From Fragilariopsis cylindrus CCMP1102 (taxonomy: Eukaryota > Bacillariophyta > Bacillariophyceae > Bacillariales > Bacillariaceae): DNA of 64,000 bases. Position numbers and translations under genes: made by a program. The notes under the pieces are model-generated. The model had not been told where the DNA came from. It worked only from the letters and a program-made list of their open reading frames with translations, and did no database searches. Below, piece by piece: positions 49,055 to 59,392 of this stretch. The stretch is taken from contig FMBT01000447.1 in assembly GCA_900095095.1 (NCBI GenBank), forward strand, positions 27,501 through 91,500. Reading direction: 5' to 3'. Positions within the stretch are counted from its first letter, which is position 1, and each line of letters opens with the position of its first letter.

Positions 49055-52000
49055 CTATATCCAATCGGTTTGTCCAACGCTTAGCGTATCGTCATTATTT
49101 TCAGAGAGATCTTCTTGCGTGCGTACCTGATACTTCGATCTATCTACTACTAGATCAGTTTCTAAGTCGCTAAAATTATACTGACTGAGTAACGGATCAT
49201 TTTGAAATATGCTATTACTTGTTGATCTGCGATTGTCATCTGTCATTTCGTTTATCTTTGGGTGAACGCTAGTCGATCTCGATGATTGTCGTTGTTGAGG
49301 TGACGTCAAACCATTACTGTTATCATTATCATTACTGTTATCATTATCATTGTCGTCGGCAGTAGAGGATCTGGATCTTTTCTTTGATGACTGTGATGTT
49401 GCCTCAGCGAAGTCATCAAGCCCCGATGTTTTCTTCATAACGCAGCCATACACGATCCGAGGCGTTATTGTCACCATATCGACATAATTTTGAGAACTTT
49501 TGTCCTTTAGACTCATCTCTTTGTCTAATTCTATTAGGTGTTTCAAGATAAATTCGGGCTGGGCTTCCATCTTATAAGCAATATATTCGATCAATGGTCC
49601 AAGTGGAGAGGAAAGGGTCCGTACGGACGTGACATCAGACAGTGTTGTTAGACGATATGATATCATTTGCTCGGTTCGTTCTTTCTTCCCTGGTGGTGCA
49701 GATTGTTTTATTTCTGAGCTTTTATTGAGTTCCAGCATTTCTTTGATAATTTGTTTTGGTCTATTCTTCCAGCCCAAAACAGTTTCATTATTCTGTACCA
49801 CGGCTGCTTCGTCGTCATTGTCGTTCATTTCCTCTAGTTGATGGTGCTTATAATCCCCACTACCATCATCATCAGGCGATGCGTTCAATGATTCAACAAA
49901 CTTAGGAAGGGCATATGACGAGTGATTATCGGAATTGGCACGACACAAGATCCCTTCTTCGAGGAAATCAAGATAGTCTGATTCCATCTTCCCGTTCCCG
50001 ATATAACGAAAATGTTCTTGATTCCAAGGAATGAAACGACTTGTTTTGATTGGATTCCTCTCCTCCTCCTTCTCCTTCCTCTTTTTGGATGACGACGACG
50101 ACGATGACGATGATGACGATTGACCAGCACGAATGAATACATATCGATGATTATCTTCCCAATGTGGAATCAATTTACAAGCAATCACAGCAACTGCTAA
50201 GATACGGTTTATATCACCCAATTTATCAGGACGAGCACCAGGAAGTGGCGATGGTAGCCATTCTGGATTGATAGATTTCATCTCTTCTGCTTCTCTCCTC
50301 TCTCCTTTCTTATCCGTTCTCTGTATGTTGCTTTCTTGCTGATTCCTTTAACCTCCTTCGTACTGATTCATTTTCCTCTCCCGATTCGATACTGGAATCG
50401 TCAGTAGCAGCGGTGGCATTATTAATGTCTTCTTCGTTCATTGATGTCGTTTGGTTGACGATGATAATGATCGTTTCGAAATGGGCAGTCCCATTAATGC
50501 CAAGGAATAGTTTAATATCCGTTGACTAAACCTAATTCTGATACGAATTGTCCTAAAATAAGTGGAACAGTACTAGGACGTACCAATCGACCAGGCACAT
50601 ACAATCGTTTTGATGTTAAGATTGTTTCTTTCACCCGTTGTTGCTGTTTTTTCGATGATATCTATTCGGCACCGCTGCCGTAGTTCCTGCTTTCACTGCC
50701 GCGAGCGGTGGTATTTTTATTGATGGTACCGATGCCCTCGATAACAACGATAATAATTTGATTTTTGGTGGTTGATAACCACATGCAACATGTATTATTT
50801 TTACAGTTTTTAATAAAGTCGATACATTCGGTGGAATTGGACACGTAAAGAATCCTGATATCATTTTTAATGTTTCTTGTTGTGTTTTTGATAACAATGA
50901 TGATGATAAACGACGACGTTGTGCTCGGGATGACGAACAATTAGAGTTGGAATTGGAATGAGTAGAATCAGATTGAGTTGAAATTGAAGTTGAAGTTGAA
51001 TCGAATGCATTCAATAATGGTAATGATCCATTTTCAATCCATTTCACAATATTTGCAGCCGTTACACCATATGGTGATGCTGCCGTTAATATAAACCCCA
51101 TAACTAACCCCATCGATGGACGCAATAGTAAAGCTGCCTCCTTACGACCCATATTCAATTTCCAATCATTATTTTTCTTCTTCTTCTTCGAATTTGTATT
51201 AGATGAAGGTTTTATTGTTGTTGTTGCTGCTGTTGTTATTCTATCATCATCGTCGTCACTATTGCTTTCGTTATCAGCATCAGACTTAGAATCAAAATAT
51301 GATCGTTGCCGTTGTTTCTGTTTCTGCTTATGATGATAGTATAACATCTTGGCATATGTATTATTCGATGCATCCTGAATTCCCTTCCTTTTTCGTTTTT
51401 TAGTACAAGTAGTAGTAGTAGAAGAAGACTTCTTCATCGTACTATTGACGGCATTTCCACTACCATTTTCATCCACTGATAAATCACTAGCAACAGATGC
51501 AATATCATTATCAACGGCACGACGACGGCAATAATAGTTATCATTGTTATAATTATTATTATTATTGCTGTTTTTGTCTCCATAATAAGCATAACTTGGA
51601 AAAGCGGAACGAAAATAGGTCTTTGATGATTGATTATTTGATAGTATTAAATCAGTAACAGGAGCGATTTTTTTTATTTCTTCTCCTTTTTTTCTATCAT
51701 GATTATTGTTTTTATCATGACCACCATCAATGTCGTCGTTTTTGGCTTTGTTGTCGGTGGTGGTAGTGGCATTGCATGTATTATTATCGGCTATTTCCGT
51801 TGCCAGTGTTGCAATTTCCATTTTATCGTCGTCGTTATCAACGTTGTCATCGTCGTCGTCGTCCTTATTACATCCAATTGAGTTATTCTTTGTCTTTTAT
51901 TGCGTCGTTTAATGTTGCCGCCATCGCCACTGTCGTTGCCATTTCATTTCCGCCATTGACATTGTTATTGTTACAATCACTACTATCAGTACTATTATTA

Positions 52001-53229
52001 AACAGATCAAATAGTGTATCAATTTCAGATTTTTCATTACCATTAGCGGTGGCATCAGTGACATCAGTAACAGCGGCGTTTTCGACTTTGATATTATTAC
52101 TGTTGTTGCCGACGTGATGTTTCCGTTTGTTGGAAGATTTACGGGCATTTTTAGAATCATCTGAGTCATCAGAGTTAGAATTGTCATCATCATCAGTATC
52201 ATCTGATGATAATAACAATTCATCTTCTAATTCATCAAATTCATCAAATGCATTCTCATCTTTTTCATGATAAATTTTTGTAATCATGTGACGTTCCGCT
52301 TTGGCTGCTAAAGTTTTATATAAGATATTTTGTAATCCAATCGGTAAAAATGCATCACGGAATGCAAATCGTATAGTTGGATATAATGTACCATAAAATT
52401 CAGCACCTTCCTTCCAGGATAATAAATAGGCATTCCATAAATGTTTCATTGTTTTTACCATTTGATGATATCTTATTGTTTCTTCTTCTCTTTTTGTTTT
52501 TGTTTTTGTTTCGTCTTCTGGTAATACTACTCCATTATTCATTAAATCATAACATACAATTTTACAGGATTTTTTTAAGATAGTTTGAAATGCAAATAAA
52601 CATTCTTCTAGGGATGGTGGTTTTTTTGTGGTATCATAATCCTTCAAGGGTCTAGATGGACGACCTGAACCACGTATTGTAGTAGTGGTTGTAGTACCAT
52701 CTTCATTTTTAACAATACCACTATTTTTATTCTTGGATTTTTTATTGACTTGTACTAATGTACCATCACGATTCTTGGCGACCATATTTTGTGATTCTTC
52801 ATAATCAAATTCTTCTTCTAATCCACCGTACGTTTGACTTTGTGTGAAACAATGATTACAGGTATACAATCCAGATGTGTCATCTTGATAATAGTCATCC
52901 ATCGAACCACAATTTTCACACACAAATGTTGTTGTAGCATCATTCTTATTACTATTGCTTTTTTGGCTTTGACTTTGACTTTGTTCCAATTTGATAGCAC
53001 TATTCGATAATGACATTGACGGAGACTGTGATTGATATTGTGATTGTGATTGTGATTGATATTGCAGTTGCGATTGCGATTGCGTTTGATATTGTTGCTT
53101 CTGCTGTTGTTGTTGAGATGATGACGATGAAGGAGAAAAAAATTGTGATAATTGCGATTGGGATTGGGATTGGGATTGTGAATATGCGTGAACATTTTCA
53201 TCATTGTCATCATCAAAATAAAATGACAT
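49055..53229 (-). CDS. RNA polymerase I core factor subunit, TAF1B/Rrn7-like (frame-broken)
   Basis: Three long frames (53229-51883, 51821-50631, 50281-49055) and the coding-like links between them belong to one gene. It opens with Gln/Ser repeats and then a zinc ribbon, CENCGSMDDYY ... CNHC. The first cyclin-like region reads PPSLEECLFAFQTILKK, CKIVCYDLM, MKHLWNAYLLSWKEG. After acidic and Lys-rich linkers comes KEAALLLRPSMGLVMGFILTAASPYGVTAANIVKWIENG, SLPLLNAF, the TAF1B pattern. Then come YVPGRLVRPSTVPLILGQF, RILNYSLALMGLP, and the last part LGDINRILAVAVIACKLIPHW. Breaks are inferred near 51885 (A run), 50645 (A run), ~50530, ~50440 and ~50320. The protein would help recruit Pol I at rDNA promoters, acting like TFIIB. 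Confidence 0.75.
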
Positions 53230-54065
53230 GATTTAATCTTAATCGAATCTAAAGCTACTGTAAGCTAGTTTCTTCTCATTTCGATCTTCGTTCTTCGTTT
53301 TTATATTCCTATTTCATTGGGGGAGAGGAAGGAATGAAAAGTAAAGTAAAAAGAGAACCAGTTACGCTCAACTTCGGCGTACGTTGTAGGAACTATACAG
53401 TTATATATGTACAGTAAGTAGAGGAGTACCGTAATGTAGTCGTCTGATTGCTTTTTTTCTTCTTCTTCGCGTTCGATGAGGCAGTAGATAGCTAGCTTGT
53501 AGATTGCTATTGTCGTCTCTCTTGAGATGTTGTTTGTTCTTGTTCTGTCTTATGTCGTTGCCTTTCAAAACGCTCTTTGAAAAAAAAATCGCTTCAAAAA
53601 AAGTAAATGGCGCGTATAAATTATACTGCGGTCTATCTGTCCGGCGACAGTAAAAGTTCACGACGATTGTTTCATTCGATTCATTCGATTCGATTCGATT
53701 CGATTCATTGATCTTGAAACCATGATTTTACTGAAAAAGATACACAAAAATATTAAGGAATGAATGAAATCTTTATTTTACAGAGATCAATAGACGAAGT
53801 GTTCTCTTTCATTCACATCGGCGATGTCCTGTCTGCCGTACGTGATTTCATTCGTGCAGAATACACTACTTTCTATCACGTTCTATTGCATTCTCTTTTC
53901 TACAGTATTCTCGTCAGTTGATGCATATATCTGCTCATAAAATCTACTCCTCATTGATCGTCGACTAGTATTACAGCATTAAATATAACCTCGAGCTTTC
54001 GCAGACAAAGGAAAAAGAAACACGATATCCCCTTGTATTAATTTTAGTACCGGTATTCAATATAT
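53230..54065. other. Intergenic, divergent 5' region
   Basis: An 836-bp gap between the TAF1B-like gene (-) and the VOC gene (+). An ATTCGATTCGATTC repeat lies at about 53672-53708. A minus-strand frame at 53401-53661 has no motif and is not called. Confidence 0.5.
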
Positions 54066-54659
54066 ATGCATACTCGAATTCTTCACCACCTTCTCCTTTT
54101 GTTAATAATTTTTCTTCTTCCTGACAACAAAATGAAGACTACTGTAGCATTAGTGATACCTACAATAGTATCATCAGCGCCACCGCCACCGTTTACGATG
54201 AGACGGTTAGATCATATTGTGTTACGGTGTGCTGATACTCAAACTATGTTAAACTTTTACATCAGTGTGCTTGGGGCACAGCCGACCACTTTAGCAAATG
54301 GTGATTCCTCCATCGGTCGGATGGGTGGTTGCTTATCACATCTGAGTATCGGTACGTCATTGATTGATTTACAATCGTATGATAATGCACCTATTGGACG
54401 GAAGTTACATGCGGGTGGTGCAGGTCTGGCGGAGGATGAAGCACTACCCACCCTGGACAGTGAGAATGGTACACTAGATCATTTTGCCATTAATGTGGAA
54501 CCGTACGATCCGGAGGTTGTTCGAGCCTACCTCACAGAAAAAGGTTTTCCACCATTTTCAGAAGGTGAACGATACGGTGCGGATGGGAATGGATATTCCA
54601 TATACCTTCGTGATCCAGAAAGAAATGTTGTCGAGCTGAAGTGTGGTAGTCCAAGCTAG
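54066..54659 (+). CDS. VOC-fold (glyoxalase/dioxygenase superfamily) protein with signal peptide
   Basis: A single 197-residue exon begins with a leader MHTRILHHLLLLLIIFLLP, so the product is probably secreted or organelle-directed. The domain begins MRRLDHIVLRCADTQTMLNFYISVLGA, the typical first beta-alpha-beta unit with the metal-ligand His in LDHIV. The second half reads LDHFAINVEPYDPEVVRAYLTEKG, GYSIYLRDPERNVVELK, with the usual terminal Glu ligand. Members act on small molecules (lactoylglutathione lyase, ring-cleaving dioxygenases, fosfomycin- or bleomycin-type proteins); the substrate cannot be chosen here. An internal ATG at 54132 would drop most of the leader. Confidence 0.85.
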   Translation: MHTRILHHLLLLLIIFLLPDNKMKTTVALVIPTIVSSAPPPPFTMRRLDHIVLRCADTQTMLNFYISVLGAQPTTLANGDSSIGRMGGCLSHLSIGTSLIDLQSYDNAPIGRKLHAGGAGLAEDEALPTLDSENGTLDHFAINVEPYDPEVVRAYLTEKGFPPFSEGERYGADGNGYSIYLRDPERNVVELKCGSPS

Positions 54660-55538
54660 CGATGACGACAAAGAGCTATAATTGCATTTAAATTCACTAC
54701 TGTACACCAACAATCTAGCTAGCTAAACAAATAAAAGAATACCGAATTTTTCTTCTTTCATTAATATAATACGCATATCATTATTGTTTTCAATACATAC
54801 TAAATACTTGCTGAACAACCAAAAATCTAACTTAGCTATGAACGATTACCATATAAAGCATCGATGGAGAAAAACAAAGACAATGAATACTTCTATATAC
54901 CTCGAACGATAATTTATAGTAAAGAATTCTTTTTACAAATTTGAAATAACAACAAGATCTTTACTGTTAATTCAATTTTTGTTAACACTATATAACTCAA
55001 TTCTAATAATCACCCGGATTACCGTTACCACTACTGCATTGATGATGATGAAGTTTCTGTCGACTTTATCGCATTTTCTGGTCCTTTTTTCTTCTTTTGA
55101 CTTCTTTTGGGAGTTTTTGATAGCTGCCTGCCTGCACACGCATAGTATTATGTGGTACTTTATTATTTTAATAATAATATCATCATCTAGCGAATCTCGT
55201 AACTACCATCAACATCGAGATTGATTCTCCGTTTCTTATATTTTACTAGATATTATTTAGCTAATAGTAAACATAAAATTACTGTACTTGTATTTATTAT
55301 TCGTTTCAATTTTGAACCGAAATTGTGCTAATTTACGGACTGAAGGCCAGACCAACCTTTTTCCTCTTTCAATAAATCTTTTTTCTCAATTGACGATGCG
55401 ATACTCAATACCGTAGACCGTGTTTTATATACTAGCTACACTGGACTACTTACAATTACTTGTCGGTCGCAAACAAGGAGCGAGACAAAGAACAAAGAAG
55501 ACAATCGTTGTCGACGGTTTTAGTGTCCGATCGAGGCA
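54660..55538. other. Intergenic region
   Basis: No gene is supported. An 81-residue plus-strand frame (54979-55224) is hydrophobic but motif-free. It is AT-rich spacer between two plus-strand genes. Confidence 0.5.
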
Positions 55539-57379
55539 ATGATTAATAATAAAAGACAACAACAACAACAACAACAACAAATCAGAAAAACTTGTCGTTT
55601 TTTCCTAATATTTTGTGGGATTATTCTACTATGTATTTGGAGTTTAGTTGGAACATGGATGGTCATTGAGATACACAACAGTAGTACGAGTAGTAATCAT
55701 CTCAATTACAATCACTATCACAATCCGTCATCACCGTCGTCGTCGTCGTCATCGTATTATTTATCATCTTTCGTTGATCATAATAAAGCTGGTGGTTCTG
55801 TTATTATTCATAAGCAACAGCAACAGCAACAGCAGCAGCAGCATCATGAGCAAAAACAACAACAACAACCACCACCACCACCACTAGAATTTCAATCAAT
55901 ATCAAATAATGCACCATCTTGTCAGAAATTATCATCACCAGCTGATATAACTGTGACATTAGTCACACAAGTTTCGTATGATCGATTATGGATGATGGAA
56001 TATCATTGTAATAGATATGGACCAAATCATCCGATATCCATTGCTGTCTATACAAATAATACCTATGATGAAATACTACAAGAATTACAACAGATGGATT
56101 GTAATATCGACAACGACAACGACAACGACGACGTTGGTGACGTCGTCGACGACGAAAACAATCATCATCATCGTCGTCATCATCCTTTTGTAGATGTTGC
56201 TATCTTAGATGCCAGTAGGTATGGTTCCTGGAATGATTATCCTGTCAATGAATTACGTAATTTAGCATTGCGTGCGGTACGAACGACACATATCTTATAT
56301 TTGGATGTGGATTTTTGGCCCAGTGAACATCTTTATGACACAATTATGGGAAATAGAACTAGAACAGGAACAACCACAGTAGGAGAAACGAATTCAAAGT
56401 CAAATTCAAATCCGGCATCGACGTCGTCGTTATGGTCGGAAGCTCGAATGGCACTTTTCAATGATCCGAAACAAGCATTAGTTGTAAGTATTTTTTTTTT
56501 TTTTTATTGTTTGATTTTGACATCTTTTGAAGGAATTTGTAGGATGATGTATTGTATATCATTCCTTACTTTTTTTAATTCGTCTGCTGCATTTTTCTCG
56601 GTATGTTTCTATTATCTATCTAAAATTAGATTCCAGCTTTACAATTATGGAGACAATGTAAAGAATATAAAGATTGTCGTACTGAAAATATAGAATATAT
56701 GGCACGTAATTTAAAGGGATTGTCAGATGGAATTAAAAGTAAAGAATAACAATATTCGATCCAACAAATCGTGGTGGACACGGATCCACCGATTATAAAA
56801 AATGGTTCCATCAAGCCATTGGATCATTATATGACATACCCTGTTTACAATCGAATCGGTACGAACCGTTCCTGTTGATTCGATATTGTCAAGATTTACC
56901 ACCATTCCAATCAGTATTTGCGGGGTATGGAAAAAATAAAGTCACATGGATGATGCAGATTGTACGATCGGGATATATCTTTTCACAAGTGGGTGGTGTA
57001 TACGTCTTGCATTATCCACATTTAGATTCCGCATCCAGACAGCATTGGCAAGCAAAGTTACCCAAACACGTGAATGAGGTCGAAGATGAAGACGAGGACG
57101 AAATGTAGCACAGGACGAAGAAACAACAAATCTCCGCGGGAGGATCATAATCATCATAAAAAGAGGAAGAAGAGGAAAAAGATGGTAAACTTAGAAGAAT
57201 ATAAGAGAGGACAAGTTGATAAATTATATTTTGCTTTTAAAACATGGTTGAAGGAAACCATCCCATCCGAACTAACACGGTTAAGTCTATGCGAAGATGC
57301 ACAAGATGACGATAGTAAATTATGGATCGATCCTGAATTGAAAAGAAAAACAACAACAACAACAACAACAACAGATTAA
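55539..57379 (+). CDS. GT49 (LARGE/B4GAT1-type) glycosyltransferase, type II membrane protein (frame-broken)
   Basis: Exon 1 (55539-56483) starts with a poly-Gln stretch and one membrane anchor (FFLIFCGIILLCIWSLVGTWMV), then a Gln/Ser/Pro-rich stem. The catalytic part reads DITVTLVTQVSYDRLWMMEYHC, PISIAVYTN, YPVNELRNLALRAVRT, and HILYLDVDFWPSEHLYD with the DxD metal motif as DVD. The intron 56484-56629 (GTAAGT ... TTAG) is followed by IPALQLWRQCKEYKDC, and after a one-base loss near 56745 by TIFDPTNRGGHGSTDYKKWF, YEPFLLIRYCQDLPPF, FAGYGKNKV, VYVLHYPHL. Another frame change near 57095 leads to a basic C-terminus (YKRGQVDKLYFAFKTWL). Homologues add sugars such as glucuronic acid or xylose in the Golgi. 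Confidence 0.82.
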
Positions 57380-57685
57380 TCATTAATACGGTATCTAGAA
57401 GTATAGCTATATCAACTATCAATATAATGATCAAACATAAATCATTATGCTTATTTGGTTACATCTCCTTCTGTCTTTGTGGGCTACTACTCTTTCGAAA
57501 CGATAATGGAAAAAAAACTTCACCAATGTTTTGAAGTACACCCCTATCATATTTATTTTGTCGCATTGGACCTGGGTTAAGGATGCTGCTGCTGCTATCA
57601 CCACTATCACTATGCAGATCAATTGTGCTGTTCTTGTTGTCGTTGTTGTTGTTATTCTTCTCTTCATCCTCATCATAACATGCAT

Positions 57686-58704
57686 TTAGTGATGATGAAT
57701 GTTGCTCACCACCACTGCCACCCTCCGATGATGATGATGATATGATTCAACAATGATACCATTCTTGAGAGCACTTTGATACGTGTTGGTCGCCTCCTTG
57801 TGCCATACCTTGATTGCTTTCCATTTATAATACTCGTTTGTTGTCATACCTTTATATATCAACCACATATGAAAAGCAAAGAAAGATCCAAGTACTGCAG
57901 TGGTTGTGAGCATGACTAATAATGCCGTAGTAATCCATACATGTCTCCAAAGAATTGATGCTATTAGAGCTGATGGAAGCAATAATAATCCAGTCTCCGC
58001 TTGTGCTTCGAATACTTTCCCCCTCAGTATTATGTAAAGCACTGTAGATCCATATACTACCATAGATTGGTGAACAAATAAGAAGAACAGAAAATATCGA
58101 TAATTCTCTTCGCCGATGGGTGAATCCAACCAACCACAGTAATGATCAAATCGTGGAATGTGTCGACCACCAGTTCTTCGATCATATTTGCTTCTTGCAA
58201 TTTTCCTGATATTCAGTGTCGGACAGATGTTATTATTTTTTTTGTATAAAAAATCATCGTAGGGATAATTATCATATCTGGATATAGTCTGTTCGGTGAC
58301 AGTTCCAGGATCGACACTACAAGCAACTCTCCAACTACCCACGCATACAGTAAACACCCCGTACCCAATAGATCTATGATAATTGCCCAGATGAATACTG
58401 TCAGTAATCAACGGGTAGACCTGTACAAACACCACGTCCAACACCAAACACAGTGAGAGGTATAGGAATTGTGAACGTGAGCAGTAGTAGTAGTAGTAGT
58501 ATTTGTCCCGTCATCTTTCTTCTTCATCAACGAAGAGAATCGACGTCTCATGGCTTGGAATAAGTAAAGACAAGGATTCACCACAAACTGTCCAAAATCA
58601 CATGCATCGTCATATACGTCACTCTCTACTAGTACGACATTGGCCAAGTCTGCTGGCAGAGAAGTTGTGATTTCGCCGTGGTTGACGCGTTGACGAGTCG
58701 TCAT
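57686..58704 (-). CDS. DHHC-type protein S-acyltransferase with DHYC core and degenerate zinc ligands
   Basis: The N-terminal frame starts MTTRQRVNHGEI at 58704. It continues, after one or two base losses near 58450-58480, into a first membrane helix and VFTVCVGSWRVACSVDPGTVT, the DPG motif of the family. The cysteine-rich domain is then CPTLNIRKIARSKYDRRTGGRHIPRFDHYCGW followed in the next segment by GEENYRYFLFFLFVHQ. The active site is DHYC, known from some fungal members, but most zinc-binding Cys/His positions are replaced (the second Cys of CxxC by Leu, HC by Tyr-Asp, the next Cys by Thr). Further helices and a T-T-x-E-like TTNEYYKWK motif follow. It probably S-palmitoylates proteins at Golgi or plasma membrane if active. 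Confidence 0.75.
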
Positions 58705-59392
58705 GGTGAAAAAGGGTCTTTGTAGCTAGCGATTGGGTGGGTGCAGAATAGGGTAGAAGTAATTCTAAGCGGAAGCAATAGACATGATGATGTGTGTGTG
58801 CGTGTTTCCTGTACTGCTGTGTCCCATTGTTAAAGTTGGGATTTAAGAAAGCTCCGGACAATTGTGTTTAGTTGGCATGTTGTGTTGTGTTGTGTTGTGT
58901 CATGTGTTGGTGCCATTTTTCCTTCTTCCTTGATTCCGAGAAGTTAGTACTTCCTCCGTGCAACTGTAAACGCGCAGGGGTCTATCGTGTGAAACTTTAG
59001 CGCTTGTACAATTAAAATATTAAGATCTACTAACAAAATAGAGGGTTAAAGTCGCTACTTTCCCTCATCCTCCTTGCAAATTTCGTCGTTGAACGTGTTA
59101 ATTAGGCGCAAAATTGCAAGGAGGAAGTATTACGCGACAAATAATGAAATTGCGCGCGATAATAGCGATGATCTATTTTTCTATTTTGATACCTCCTCAT
59201 AGGAAGATTTAAATAATGGATGTGTATTTCATTGAAGCAACAGCCATGCCTTTTGAAGCCTCATAAGCATTTAAAACAAACAGGTCTCGAAGCAAGGCTC
59301 CCACAAGAACAGACGAGATCAGAGCCATCCAAGATTGATTGAAGTTGCTGTAAAGCAGGTTGTAAAAACAGATCCAGGCTGGGCACTTTACC
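58705..59392. other. Intergenic, divergent 5' region with MITE-like element
   Basis: This is the gap between the acyltransferase-like gene (-) and the PH gene (+). It holds the TIR-flanked element at 58947-59129 and a TGTGT(TG)n patch near 58878-58900. The 61-residue minus-strand frame at 59209-59394 overlaps the start of the PH gene and is not called. Confidence 0.5.
58947..59129. mobile_element. MITE-like element with 16-bp terminal inverted repeats and TTA target duplication
   Basis: The left end reads TACTTCCTCCGTGCAA (58948-58963). The right end 59114-59129 is TTGCAAGGAGGAAGTA, its reverse complement with one mismatch. TTA flanks the element on both sides (58944-58946 and 59130-59132), as for PIF/Harbinger-type insertions. 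At 183 bp it has no coding capacity. The interior CGTTGAACGTGTTAAT and one TIR also occur at about 4252-4331. Confidence 0.6.
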
